Source of the DNA: Ryuthela nishihirai
Taxonomy: Eukaryota > Arthropoda > Arachnida > Araneae > Heptathelidae
Length of the DNA stretch: 64,000 nucleotides
NCBI GenBank assembly: GCA_038380435.1
Contig: JAWZYU010000028.1
Location: forward strand, 44,823,095-44,887,094
Direction: 5' to 3'
Position numbers and translations under genes: made by a program. The notes under the pieces were generated by a model. It made no database searches. It had not been told where the DNA came from and worked only from the letters and a program-made list of their open reading frames with translations. Shown here one piece after another: positions 20,055 to 30,856 of this stretch; position 1 is the first letter of the stretch; every line of letters starts with the position of its first letter.

Positions 20055-20800
20055 TGGACTGGGTTGTTTTACTTCTGAGCGGCAGTGTTTTGCACACCAT
20101 GGTCTAAATGGCCAGGTCACAAGGGTTGGGTTGTTTTACCTCTGAGCGGCACTTTTTTGCACACCATGGGCTAAATGGCCAGGTCACATGGACCCCGAAG
20201 GCTCAGAGAAGGTTGGAGGAGGGGACCCACTGGAACAGCTGTTGGGAGACAGATGGTAGCCTCCCGTCAAGGCCATCCAGCGTGTTCTTTAACGTGCACA
20301 GGGTATGGCTCTCCCGTGCACGGGGCCACGGCTTAACGTCCCATCCTACGGACGGCAACCTTTCCAAGCCCATCGGTGTCCCCTACTGACCGTGGTCAGG
20401 TAATTTTGCGGGGAATTTTGCGGCGATAAATCTCAAAGCTGACCCAGTTGGGACTCGAACCTGGGAACTACCGATTACGAGCCTGGCGCGCTACCGACTG
20501 AGCCACCCCCGCCCCTCAGGTCACAAGGACCCCGAAGGCTCAGAGAAGGTTGGGGGAGGGGATCCACTGGAACAGCTGTTGGGAAACGGATGGTAGCCTC
20601 CCGTTAAAGCCATCCAACGTACACGGGGCCACGGCTTGACGGACGGCGGCCTTTCCAAGCCAATCGGTGTCCTCTACTGACCGTGGGCAGGGTGGGAAGT
20701 TTTGCGGAGATAAATCTCAACGCTGACCTAGCTGAGACTCGAACCTGGGAATTACAGATTAGGCGCCTGGCGCGCTACCGACTGAGCCCCCCCCCCCCCC
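20055..20800 (-). mobile_element. SINE-A split by another SINE-A
   Basis: The 3' part is at 20055-20123 and the rest, including a degraded head with a long C run, at 20517-20800. Between them sits a complete copy with TSD caggtcacaag. The outer copy is clearly more diverged, as its greater age requires. Confidence 0.92.
20124..20516 (-). mobile_element. SINE-A, full length, nested in an older SINE-A
   Basis: The 11-bp TSD caggtcacaag is at 20113-20123 and 20517-20527. There is a small duplication near the end of the body (taattttgcggggaattttg). Confidence 0.94.
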
Positions 20801-20957
20801 AACTATGGCTAAAAGCAGATCTTTTAACCTATGTACAGTATGTCTCAATGCTGACACAGCGGAGACTGGAAACTGGGCACTTCAGATTACAACCTTTCTG
20901 CAAATACTGACGGAACTAAACGTCACCCCAGTTACCTATATCTTAAAAAATGAAATA

Positions 20958-21148
20958 AATCACCTCAAGCAGCTGCTTGCCACAGAGGTCTGACAGCAGC
21001 TAGTCAGTTTATATAGCATAGTAGAAAGTCTGTGAGTATGGCGGGACCTCAGCAGAAAGACAACAACAAACATTCATGCCTTACCCGGGGCTCGAACCCA
21101 GGGTCCCTTAGATCAGTAGCCAAGCGAACCACTCGGCCACGGGATGGC
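20958..21148 (-). mobile_element. SINE-B, full length
   Basis: From cacctcaagcagctgcttgc through gctcgaacccagg to gaaccactcggccacgggat, so head and 3' end are both present. Confidence 0.92.
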
Positions 21149-21290
21149 TCTATATATATACACACAAGATTAAAAACGAAATAACAGTTACGCCCGGTTA
21201 TACGGCCTTTCTGGGGAATGGGAGCTGCCGGCTAGATGAATATCCTGATCACATGAAAAATATTTTTACAGAAACCAAATACAGTACATA

Positions 21291-21507
21291 CAGCCGCTCA
21301 AAAAAAATATCCGAACACTATGATTGATTACAGAATTCAGAAAAAATATCTGGCAACGATTTTTTTTTAGAAATTAGTGATCTGGCGACCTTCGTGTCAC
21401 GTGACACGAAGGTCGCCAGATCACTAATTTCTAAAAAAATCGTTGCCAGATATTTTTTCTGAATTCTGAAATCAGCCATAGTGTTCGGATATTTATTTGA
21501 GCGACTG
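21291..21507. mobile_element. PAL-1, complete 217-bp palindromic MITE
   Basis: TA at both ends encloses cagccgctcaaa ... tttgagcgactg. The two arms are nearly perfect complements over the whole element and meet at cgtgtcacgtgacacg. It could fold into one hairpin. It has no coding capacity; a Tc1/mariner-type transposase would have to move it. Confidence 0.95.
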
Positions 21508-21548
21508 TACAATCTTATATTAAAATCTTAATGAAAAAAAAAATAAAT

Positions 21549-21592
21549 ATTCCCTCAATCAGCTGCTTGCCGAAAAGATCTGAGAGGAGCTT
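21549..21592 (-). mobile_element. SINE-B 3'-end fragment
   Basis: ttccctcaatcagctgcttg followed by ccgaaaagatctgagaggag; only the last 40 bp of the family. Confidence 0.65.
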
Positions 21593-21681
21593 AGATGAAA
21601 TAAAAATGCAGTTAAAAAACAATGATGATGAAAATGAAGTATAATGTTCTTGACACAAACGTAAATGTCTGAAATATGATT

Positions 21682-22071
21682 GGGGCGGGGGTGGCTCAGT
21701 CGGTAGCGCGTCAGGCTCGTAATCTGTAGTTCCCAGGTTCGAGTCCCAGCTGGGTCAGCGTTGAGATTTATCTCCGCAAAATTCCCCGCCCTGCTCACGG
21801 TCAGTAGGGGACACCGATGGGCTTGGAAAGGCCGCCGTCCGTCGGATGGGACGTTAAGCCGTGGCCCCGTGTGCGGGAGAGTCATACCCTGTGCACGTTA
21901 AAGAACACGCTGGATGGCCTTGACGGGAGGCTACCATCTGTCTCCCAACAGCTGTTCCAGTGGGTCCCCTTCCCCAACCTTCTCTGAGCCTTCGGGGTCC
22001 ATGTGACTTGGCCATTTAGCCCATGGTGTGCAAAAAAGTGCCGCTCAGAGGTAAAACAACCCAACCCAACC
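21682..22071 (+). mobile_element. SINE-A, full length, 13-bp TSD
   Basis: The TSD ctgaaatatgatt is exact at 21669-21681 and 22072-22084. The tail is aacccaacccaac. Confidence 0.97.
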
Positions 22072-22084
22072 CTGAAATATGATT

Positions 22085-23187
22085 TGTTTAACGTCATAGT
22101 GTTAAATGTAACAATGCATAACAGACGCCAGCAGCATTCGACAGAACTACAACGTCTATTAAAATCTGCCACACCAAGTTAAAATATTCAAATTAAAATT
22201 TATATCGGTTGCATGAGAATTCCGGATGTTTGAGTACTGGATAACTGGGAATCTATTGTACACGAAACACCGACTTCACCTATAACGAGATTTACATACT
22301 TACAAAACATAAGTATGAAACGTAATAACTTCAAAAATGCTTCCAAAAGATTAAAAAATAAACTCAGTGGATTATTCTGTCATATTTTTTGTTCAAATCT
22401 CTAATCTTAAAATGACAGTACCAAAAAAAACAGTGTTTATTTTCCAAAAATATTTCTAAACCGAAACAACGACTTAGAACGCTTCCACTGCAGTCTCCTC
22501 CTATCCCAGCTTTAAATCGATTAAACGCTCGTTATAATCCTTTGACAGTGGTTAATTGCATTACAAGGTCCCGTTTTAATGCTCTCCGTACTCTTTATAA
22601 ATTACGTCATGGAATGGAAGGTTCAGTAGTAGTGGCGACGGGAGGCGTCCGCGTCTTCTTCGCTGTCTTCGGGCTTCGCCATTGTCTTTCGTCCGCATAC
22701 TTCAGGGTCTTCTTTACCTGGAGATTGTGTGCTCTTATGAATGAAAGGAGGAAAACAACAACAACTATGTGGACCGCTCTGAAATTCGTGAACTGCCAAG
22801 TGTTAGGAAATGAAGGAATCTCAGAATGGTGGTTGTTAATATTTGTCGTGTTCCGTGAGAATGGTTATTCAAAATTTTTGTGAAGAAGGGGGGGGGGGGG
22901 AATTTTTCACTGTTTCTGGTTAACTATAATTATGCTATTTATTTATTTATTTATTCGTCTGCAATATATTAATGCATTAAAAATAATATCTAATCAGTTT
23001 TGTTGAATGTGGATGGTTTGTGCGCAAAAACAAACAATTTTAATTAAATTTTTGCGCTCTCTAATGATTGAATTTCATACTAATGGAAAATTCCGAAATT
23101 GGTAATATTTTAGTAATGACTTATGCACCTGGGAGGATTTTTTCATTTTTCTCCAAAAATAACAAATTTATTTTTTCACCCAGCTCT
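22085..23187. other. 1.1 kb without recognised features
   Basis: Possibly single-copy. A G run lies near 22888 and a (attt)n run at 22935-22955. The 113-codon frame at 22542-22883 has no recognisable domain and no supporting splice context. Confidence 0.5.
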
Positions 23188-24387
23188 CTAGGGCGATAGT
23201 TGGCTCAGTCGGTAGTGAGACGCTAGAAATTTGAGGTTCCCAGGTTCGAGTCTGAACTGGGCTAGCATTGAGATTTCTCTCCGTTAACTCCCCCTTTGCT
23301 TTCGGTGAGAAAGAGGGTAACTCCCACCGCACCCTCGGTGAGAAAGAGGCTAACTCCCACTTTGCCTTCGGTGAGAAAGAGGCTAATTCCCACTTTGCCT
23401 TCGGTGGAAAAGAGGCTATCTCCCACTTTGCCTTCGGTGGAAAAGAGGCTATCTCCCACTTTGCCTTTGTTGAGAAAGAGTCTAACTCCCAGCTCGCCTT
23501 CGGTGAAAAAAGGCTAACCCCCTCCTTTTCTCCGGTGAGAAAGAGAGTACTCACACTTCGCCTTCGGTGAGGAAGAGGCTAACTCCCACCTCGCCTTCGG
23601 TGAGGAAGAGGCTAACTCCCACCTTGCCTTCGGTGAGAACGAGGCTAATTCCCACCTCGCCCTCGGTGAGAAAGAGGCTAATTCCCACCTCGCCGTCGGT
23701 GAGAAAGAGGCTAATTCCCACCTCGCCCTCAGTGAGAAAGAGGCTAACTCCCTCTTTGCCTTTGATGAGCACCTAGCATTCGGTGAGAAAGAGGCTAATT
23801 CCACCTCGCCCTCGGTGAGAAAGAGGCTAATTCCCACCTCGCTCTCGGAGAGAAAGAGGCTAACTCCCTCTTTGCCTTCGATGAGAAAGAGGACAACTCT
23901 CACCTCGCATTCGGTGAGAAAGAGGCTAATTCCACCTCACCCTCGGTGAGAAAGAGGCTAATTCCCACCTCGCCCTCGGTGAGAAAGAGGTTAACTCCCT
24001 CTTTGCCTTCGATGAGAAAGAGGACAACTCTCATCTCGCATTCGGTGAGAAAGAGGCTAATTCCACCTCGCCCTCGGTGAGAAAGAGACCAATTCCCACT
24101 TCGCTTTCGGAGAGAAAGAGACTTCGGTGAGAAAGGGGATACCGATGAACTTGGAAGGACCGCCGTCTATTATAAGGGACATAAACCCATGGCCCCATAT
24201 ACAGAAGAACCATGCCCCCTACACGGCTTGATAACCTTGACGGGAGGCTTCCACCTGCCTCCTAATACTTATCCAATGGCTCCCCTTTTCCCAACCTCCT
24301 CTGAGCCCTCTGGGTTCTTGTGGCTTGACCATTTCGTCCACTCTGTGCAAATAAGTGCCGCCCAGAGATGATAAAACCCAGCCCAGT
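23188..24387 (+). mobile_element. SINE-A blown up by an internal 33-bp minisatellite
   Basis: A diverged SINE-A head (ttggctcagtcggtag, B box ggttcgagtc, gagatttctctccg) is at 23188-23285. The body and tail (gggataccgatgaacttgga to gccgcccagagatgataaaa) are at 24130-24387. Between them the short ccccgccctgcccacggtcagtagg part is replaced by about 840 bp of tandem units of the same origin. Confidence 0.9.
23290..24130 (+). repeat. 33-bp minisatellite, ~25 units, derived from SINE-A
   Basis: The unit is ctcccacctcgccttcggtg plus agaaagaggctaa. Because 33 is divisible by three, frames on both strands stay open and give repetitive 11-residue peptides. The unit resembles SINE-A cccgccctgcccacggtcag with its right neighbour. 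Truncated units mark internal deletions (about 23765 and 24120). Confidence 0.93.
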
Positions 24388-24431
24388 CAAAGTCCGTATT
24401 CAACAAAATGTTACAATATCATGTTTTTCTT

Positions 24432-24790
24432 GGGGCGGGGGTGGCTCGTAATCTGTAGTTCCCAGGTTCGAGTCCCAGCTGGGTCAGCGTTGAGATTTAT
24501 CTCCGAAAAATTCCCCGCCCTGCCCACGGTCAGTAAGGGACACCGATGGGTTTGGAAAGGCTGCCGTCCGTAGGATGGGACGTTAAGCCGTGGCGCCGTG
24601 TGCGGGAGAGCCATACCCTGTGCACGTTAAAGAACACGCTGGATGGCCTAGATGGGAGGTTACCATCTGTCTCCCAACAGCTGTTCCAGTGGGTCCCCAA
24701 CCTTCTCTGAGCCTTCGGGGTCCATGTGACCTGGCCATTTAGACCATGGTGTGCAAAAAAGTGCCGCTCAGAGGTAAAACAACACAACCC
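24432..24790 (+). mobile_element. SINE-A with A-box deletion, 11-bp TSD
   Basis: The head jumps from ggtggctc to gtaatctgtag, losing the agtcggtagcgcgccagg part of the A-box region. The TSD atgtttttctt is at 24421-24431 and 24791-24801. The copy was probably deleted after, or during, insertion, since the internal promoter is damaged. Confidence 0.94.
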
Positions 24791-25166
24791 ATGTTTTTCT
24801 TTAATGAAAAACAAACATCTTTTCGTCGTTTTCTTTTAACGGAAAATGTCTATGAGTATGAAACTCTTCAGTTCTTGTAGCTGTGTTATTGTAGAATTTC
24901 GATACTGTCTCAATGGAAATCTGACTTCGAAGTTCTATAACTTCTAAAATATGAATTTAATGGGAAAGTGTGACTGAAGATAAATTAAAGACCATAATCA
25001 AATCTATTTAAATCTCGATTTTCAGAAAATATTTGTTAAGTATTTAAAGAGTTATGAATACTGGAATATATAACAATGAATTATTTATAAGAATTATTCA
25101 TCATCATCATCATCCTCAAACAGCCATGGGCTACGGAGGTCCAACCAGACCACGCAGTTTAATTTT

Positions 25167-25454
25167 TCAAGCATATCTGTACTGAGTTACATCTGCTGCA
25201 TCCGGCCACTGCACACCAATTCTAACAAGGTCCTGTTTGACATTGTCTGCCCACCGCATCCTAGGTCTCCCCTTCTTTCTGAGGCCTTTAGGCACACTGT
25301 TCATAACCCTATTCGCCAATCTATAATTATCCATACGAGCAACATGGCCAAACCAGCGGAGTCTCTCTCTGCACAATATGCTGCTTAAAGGAGGTTGCAG
25401 ACTCCTTTGCCTAACCTCATCATTAGTTACAAAGTTAAACCACCTAATACCCAA
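25167..25454 (-). pseudogene. LINE ORF2 C-terminal domain fragment
   Basis: The 95-residue frame has the motif LRWFGHVARMDNYRLA, followed by a basic KKGRPRMRWADNVKQDL stretch. This is the typical C-terminal end of many animal LINE endonuclease/reverse transcriptases. No catalytic domain is left, and the upstream piece at 25463-25708 is in another frame. Confidence 0.75.
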
Positions 25455-25462
25455 GATACTGC

Positions 25463-25708
25463 CTAAGCATCTAGTTTCCTGTTATCTTGCTTACAAAGCG
25501 TCCAAGTTTCACTATCATAACTAACCCTAGAAAGAACCAAACTATTATACAGTCTAATTTTAGTGTTTAGCTGTATACACCTATTTCTCCACAATCTCCA
25601 TAGATTCTTAAAAGTCCCGGCAGCAATACCTATTCGTAAATGTTTATAATTGAAATAATAATTACACAAATTTTTAAATTGCATATTTATTTTATTAAAT
25701 TGTTTCAA
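25463..25708 (-). pseudogene. LINE reverse transcriptase thumb-region fragment
   Basis: Residues KIRLYNSLVLSRVSYDSETW match the LINE thumb signature (usually K..L....v.p.l.YG.E.W). It precedes the C-terminal piece at 25167-25454, and together they outline a broken ORF. Confidence 0.7.
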
Positions 25709-25756
25709 ACCATCTTTTTAAGTTTTAATTAATTTCGGATGTCAACTCTCGTGAAG

Positions 25757-25970
25757 CCGTCACGTGGCCGAGTGATTAGTGCGCTTGGCTATTGATCTAA
25801 GGGACCTGGGTTCGAACCCTGGATAAGGCATGGATGTATGTGCGTTTTTCTGCTGAGGTCCTGCCATCCTCTCAGACCATCTACTATGGCATATATACTG
25901 ACAGGCTCCTGTCAGACCTCTGTGGCAAGCAGCTGCTTGAGGTGGTATTTATTTATTCTTTTTATTTACC
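25757..25970 (+). mobile_element. SINE-B, full length, 12-bp TSD
   Basis: The TSD actctcgtgaag lies at 25745-25756 and 25971-25982. The head cacgtggccgagtgattagt, B box ggttcgaacc and the 3' part ending agctgcttgaggtgg plus a short T-rich tail are complete. This is the best copy for defining the family. Confidence 0.95.
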
Positions 25971-26117
25971 ACTCTCGTGAAGAATTATTTTTGTGAAAAA
26001 TTCTAGCTTCTATAACTTTTTACATCCTGAACGAATATTGTTGAAAATGGAGATTTAAATAGATTCGATTATTATCTTTAATTTATCATCAGTGACATTT
26101 TTCCATTAAATGCATAT

Positions 26118-26575
26118 AATAATAATAATCTTTATTTTATTCTGCCAGTCAATACAATATACATCTACATATCATAATTATCTAATAACAATTAATATAT
26201 ACATGAGAAAAATTGAGAAGTGAAATAGCTGAGAAATATCAATTGCATCAGAAAAGGTAAATAACAATCATATTAAATATTGGTGTTTAATAGGAAAGGC
26301 GAAACAAAAAAGGAGAGCATAGTAAGCTGACGCTTATTTTTAGTTAATGCTCCCTATTTCCTTTAAAGTTCAATTATGACAACAGTAATGTATACAATAA
26401 TTCAAATAGTACAATAATTCAATAGTATAAAAGGTCAAATGGTTATGAGACATATTACACTGATACATAGAAGAAGGTTTCATTGCTTTGTAAGTAGAAA
26501 CGTTCTACATTTGATTTTAAATAATTTTAAAGATTTTTGCATTTTTAACATCATCAGGAAAAGTTTTAGAAGTTA
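26118..26575 (-). mobile_element. 3' end of a LINE with (att)n tail
   Basis: On the minus strand, FPDDVKNAK followed by degenerate codons resembles the last residues of jockey/CR1-type ORF2. It is followed by an AT-rich 3' region and a terminal (att)n tail at 26118-26133. It has no RT domain. It lies inside the PAL-2 element. Confidence 0.6.
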
Positions 26576-26603
26576 GATTCTCATTGACATAATACAGAAA
26601 GTC

Positions 26604-26625
26604 TTTATATTTTTTGAGCGACTGT
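26604..26625. mobile_element. PAL-1 terminal fragment
   Basis: tattttttgagcgactgta equals one PAL-1 end. No other part of PAL-1 is present. Confidence 0.5.
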
Positions 26626-27617
26626 ATGCATTAATATTAATAATCTCCGTTTCCTACTGACTCCATCAAAATGCACAGTCAACGATGAATCCTATCGGAA
26701 AATTTCGACTTGCATTTCTAACAACCCATATTTTTTTCTTCCAAGCAAAAAAATGAAAGAGGAAAGAAATCTTTATTTCGAATGACTACCTGCTTTTCCT
26801 CAACAAAACCAAGGAAATCAGTCAGCACCTCTCTCCAAGTATTGCCTGTATTCATCCTCGAAGGTTTATAGTGCCCAGCATAAAAGGGAAGAGAGTTAAA
26901 GCTCCCTTCTACGTAATACACCTACGCGCCCACACGTGGTTCTCCCTTCTGACTGGCTCCCCAGTTCGATCTCAAAGCCGTTGCATACCACGTGCTCCGG
27001 ATCAGTCCGATGATCCGTGCACCGCCGGGGACCAGTGCTTGTTATAAAATCTGCTGAGTCGCCCCGGCGATACCGAAGGAACGTCGGCAACTCCTGAGAT
27101 GGTCATTTCGGGCCACCTCGACGGTCGGGCTTTGGCAATGCGGACCGAAACAGTTGCATGACAGGACAGAGAAGTCAAATGGCGTTTTATGCCATTCGGC
27201 GTTTTTTTTTTTTTCCTCCTCCTTCCGCTTCTTTTTTATGCTTTCCTCTTACTTCAGGTTTTTCGAATGTTTATTACTGTTTGAGCTCTTTCGCTTCCGA
27301 TCCGCGGGGGAGGGGAGAGGCAAGGTAAAAGATTTCGTTTCCGTTTCGTTCGAAATAAGAAAATATATATACACACGGAGATAAATTTAACTCTTTGTGC
27401 CGTGAGAGACGAAAGATAGGACGAAAGCGTTCGAATAAATTGGGTATTTGTTCCACGTTTGAGGCGAATCGGGGAAATATTTCTTTAATTCTTTCAGATA
27501 AGAATTTTGTTTCACGAAAGAAGAGATGTTTTCATTTAAATGTGTTTTATTTACGACGAAAAAACAAAAATATGCAAAAAAAAAAATATTTAGCTCATTT
27601 TATTGAAATTTAGTTTT
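26626..27617. other. Unassigned; includes a CpG-rich segment
   Basis: Positions about 26920-27170 are GC- and CpG-rich compared with their AT-rich surroundings and are not SINE-derived. No exon is recognised. 27200-27230 is a T run. Confidence 0.45.
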
Positions 27618-28912
27618 TTTTTGAGACTGATAACAAAAAACTTTGATTCTGATAGCAAAAGACTTTGAGACTGATAGTCAATGACTGATACTGATAGCAA
27701 AAGACAGACTAACATCTTTTGTCATGAGTCTCATACTCAAAGACGTTGAGACTGATGCCGAAAGATGTTAAGACTGATGATGAAAGACTCTGAGACTGAT
27801 GGCGAACTACGTTGTGATTGTTAGTGAAAGACATTGACGCTAAAGACGAAAAATGTTGAGACTGATAACGGAAGATCTCAAGTTTGATGACGAAAGATAT
27901 TGAGACTGATAACGTAAGATGTTGAGATTGATGTCGAAAGATGCTACGACTGATGACGTAAGATGTTGAGACTGATGACGAACTACGTTATGACTGATAG
28001 TGAAAGAAGTTGACGCTAAAGACGAAAGATGTTGAGACTGTTGACGAAAGATCTCGAGTTTGATGACGAAAGATGATGAGACTTATGACGTAAGATGTTG
28101 ACGAACTACGTTAAGACTGATAGTTTAAAACGTTGACGCTAAAGACGAAAGATGTTGAGACTGATGACTTAAAGATTTCGAGTTTGATGACGAAAGATAT
28201 TGAGACTGATAACATAAGATGATGAGATTTATGACGAAAGATGCTGAGACTGATGACATAAGATGTTGAGATTGATGACGAACTACGTTATGACTGATAG
28301 TGAAAAGTTTGATGCTTTAGACGAAAGATGTTGAGACTGATAACGTAAAATGTTGAGATTGATGACGAAAGATTCTAAGACTGATGGCGTAAGATGTTGA
28401 TAATGCTGACGAAAGATGCTGAGACTGATGATGAACTACGTTATGACTGATAGTGTAAGATTGATGAAGACGCTAAAGACGAAATATGTTAAGATTGATG
28501 GCGAAAGATCTCGAGTTTGATGACGAAAGATGCTGAGACTGATGACGTAAGATGTTGAGACTGTTGACGAAAGATGCCGAGCCTAATGACGAACTACGTT
28601 ATGACTGAAGGCGAAAGACGTTGACGCTAAAGACAAAAGGTGTTGAGACTGATGACGAAAGATGCTGAGACTGATAACATAAGATGTTGAGATTGATGAC
28701 GAAAGATGCTGACACTGATGACGTACGATGCTGAGACTGACGAACTACGTTATGACTGATAGCGAAACACGTTGACGCTGAAGACGAAAAATATTGAGAC
28801 TGATGACGAAATATCTCGAGTTTGATGACGAAAGATGCTGAGACTGATAACGTAAGATGTTGATATTGACGACGAAAGATGCTGAGAGTGATGACGAAAG
28901 ATGCTACGACTG
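27618..28912 (+). repeat. 22-bp satellite array with higher-order order
   Basis: About 58 tandem units of the type gatgacgaaagatgttgaga + ct. Variant units (gaactacgttatgactgata, tctcgagtttgatgacgaaa) recur every ~150-180 bp, so seven or eight units form a higher-order repeat. The same satellite occurs inverted at 30850-32045. Confidence 0.95.
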
Positions 28913-29457
28913 ATTTCTTTGGTTTTGTTGAAGAAAACTAGCCAGTCATTCGAGATGAAGATCTCTTTCCTCTTTCGATTATATTTATCTTTTTTTTTGG
29001 AAGAAGAAAAAAGGATGTTGTTAAAAAAAGGAATTTCTTGGTGTTGTTGCGAGTTTCCAGGAAGTTAAAGAGATTTAAAGAGAAGCTGATTCTGACCCTT
29101 CCCTCTCCAAAAAAAATTGTTGTGTTTTCAAATCTACCTTATAATGTCAGAACCGTCCGGTAACTCTCAAAATTCTGAAATCTCAGAGCGCAATCAAGAA
29201 CAACATAAAAAAAGTATAATTTATATGCACTTTGCCATAATAAGCAAATCACACGAATAACAGCTGTGAAATATATCAAAACATTTCTTACTGAATGTCA
29301 GGTACATTTATCTCTAATTTTATTGTAGGTAGTTTCTATTATATACTCATATGGCACCAAATTCTAATCCAGTATACTAAGAATTGATCTTTGCAAAGGT
29401 TGCAAGAGCAAAGCACTTCTTTCCTGTTTTGAGAAAAAAAATTATAACAAACTAATG
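28913..29457. other. No feature recognised
   Basis: Spacer between the satellite and the composite PAL-1; AT-rich, no gene. Confidence 0.45.
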
Positions 29458-29459
29458 TA

Positions 29460-30065
29460 CAGTCGCTCAAAGAAATATCCGAATACTATGGTTGATTACA
29501 GAATTCAGAAAACATATCTGGCAATGATATTTTTAGGAATTAGTGATCTGGCAACCTTCGTGTCACGTGATTACAGAATTCAGGAAAGATATCTGGAGCG
29601 TGTACAGCAACAGTACACGCTCCAGTTACCGTTGGAGCGTGTGCAGGAGCGTGTGCAGTTACTGCACACGCTCCAGTTTGCTGTGAACAGTAACTGCACA
29701 CGCTCAATATTTCCGTGAGTGAGCCCACACGATCCAGGTTTTTGTGAGCTCACACGATCCAATATGCTGTGAACATTAACCGCAACCGCTCCAGTTTGCT
29801 GTGAACGGTAACTGCACACGCTCCATATTCATTGCATTATATATTCATACGCATTATATATATTAAAAAATATCCGAACACTATGGTTGATTGCAGAATT
29901 CAGAAAAAATATCTGGCAACTATATTTTTAGAAATTAATGATCTTCGTGTCACGTGACACGAAGGTTGCCAGATCACTAATTTCTAAAAAAAAAAATCTT
30001 TGCCAGATATTTTTTTCTGAATTCTGCAATCAACGATAGTGTTCGGATGCTTTTTAGAACGACTG
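29460..30065. mobile_element. Composite PAL-1 element, 606 bp
   Basis: TA-flanked ends cagtcgctcaaa and ttagaacgactg enclose PAL-1 arm sequence, then an inner block of inverted motifs (ggagcgtgtgcagttactgc, acacgctccagtttgctgtg), then a second nearly complete PAL-1 palindrome. The same arrangement recurs at 51267-51876, so this is a real longer form, not a chance rearrangement. Confidence 0.9.
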
Positions 30066-30311
30066 TACATTACAGTGTACATTACAATGTACAGAGAACC
30101 TGAAGTAGGTTAAATAATCTTTTCAGTATTGAAAATGCTTTTAATAGTAAAACCTTTGAAGAGTTAGCAGATTTTAGATCCTGGATAGCAGATTTTAGAT
30201 CTTGGATATCAGACGGATCTGTAAGCATATTTTCTTGGCATTTTTGCGAGTTTTTAGGAAATTAAAAAGAGATTTAAATCAAGTTGATCATAACGTTTTA
30301 CTCAATACTCA
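30066..30311. other. No feature recognised
   Basis: Contains a short tandem (gcagattttagatcytggat) near 30167-30205, otherwise nothing. Confidence 0.4.
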
Positions 30312-30323
30312 TGACTCTATTTA

Positions 30324-30845
30324 GGGGCGGGGGTGGCTCAGTCGGTAGCGCGCCAGGCTCGTAATCTGTACTGATACCGAAAGACGCCGAGATTGATAGA
30401 GAAAGAAAGTTAAGAGTGATGGTGAAATATGCTAAGGCTCTACCCGATGATAAGATCAGAATAAGATCCTAAAAAAAATATTTAGGTCAGTAGCGAAAGA
30501 CGGCGAGACTCAGGTTCGAGTCCCAGTTGGGTCAGCGTTAAGACTTATCTCCGCAAAACTCTCCGCCCTGTCCACGGTCAGTAGGGGACACAGATGGGTT
30601 TGGAAAGGCCGCCGTCCGTCGGATGGGACGTTAAGCCGTGGCTCCGTGTGCGGGAGAGCCATACCCTGTGCACATTAAAGAACACACTGGATGGCCTTGA
30701 CGGGAGGCTACCATCTGTCTCCCAACAACTGTTCTAGTGGGACCCCTCCCCCAACCTTTTCTGAGCCTTCGGGGTCCTTGTGACCTGGTCATTTAGCCCA
30801 TGGTGTGCAAAAAAGTGCCGCTCAGAGCTAAAACAACTCAACCCT
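30324..30845 (+). mobile_element. SINE-A interrupted by satellite DNA, 11-bp TSD
   Basis: The TSD tgactctattt (30312-30322, 30846-30856) encloses a head (30324-30369), a 141-bp foreign block and the rest from the B box (caggttcgagtccc) to the tail. The foreign block replaces about five bases between A and B boxes. Confidence 0.9.
30370..30510 (+). repeat. 22-bp-satellite-like block inside a SINE-A
   Basis: Starts and ends with satellite-type units (ctgataccgaaagacgccga, tagcgaaagacggcgagact) in the orientation of the 27618 array, opposite to the adjacent 30850 array. Its middle carries gctctacccgatgataagat, also found at 34823-34844. Confidence 0.8.
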
Positions 30846-30856
30846 TGACTCTATTT

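Larger units (their letters stand above)
25097..25735 (-). mobile_element. 3' end of an RTE-like LINE
   Basis: Encodes the C-terminal end of a LINE endonuclease/reverse transcriptase and ends, on the minus strand, in a (gat)n tail at 25099-25116. Two reading-frame pieces cover it. It is strongly 5'-truncated and inserted into a PAL-2 element. Confidence 0.8.
24905..26610. mobile_element. PAL-2 element split by two LINE tails and a SINE-B
   Basis: The left arm (tctataacttctaaaatatg, then tttaaatctcgattttcaga) is at 24905-25095. The right arm (gaacgaatattgttgaaaat, tcattgacataatacaga) is at about 25975-26120 and 26560-26610. The gaps hold an RTE-like LINE tail, a SINE-B and a second LINE tail. 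Boundaries are approximate. Confidence 0.7.

Noticed and set aside
21291..21507. PAL-1 palindrome as a replication origin or a structural RNA gene
   Set aside because: TA-flanked copies at several sites and rearranged forms show that it is a mobile element.
22542..22883. 113-codon frame as a host gene
   Set aside because: Single frame in an otherwise stop-rich area, no recognisable domain, no splice context that I can support.
23168..23903. 11-residue repeat proteins in the 33-bp array
   Set aside because: Open on both strands in more than one frame, a result of the unit length; the array is explained by SINE expansion.
27618..28912. CRISPR-like array
   Set aside because: Units are contiguous 22-bp repeats without unique spacers, in a eukaryotic genome without cas genes.
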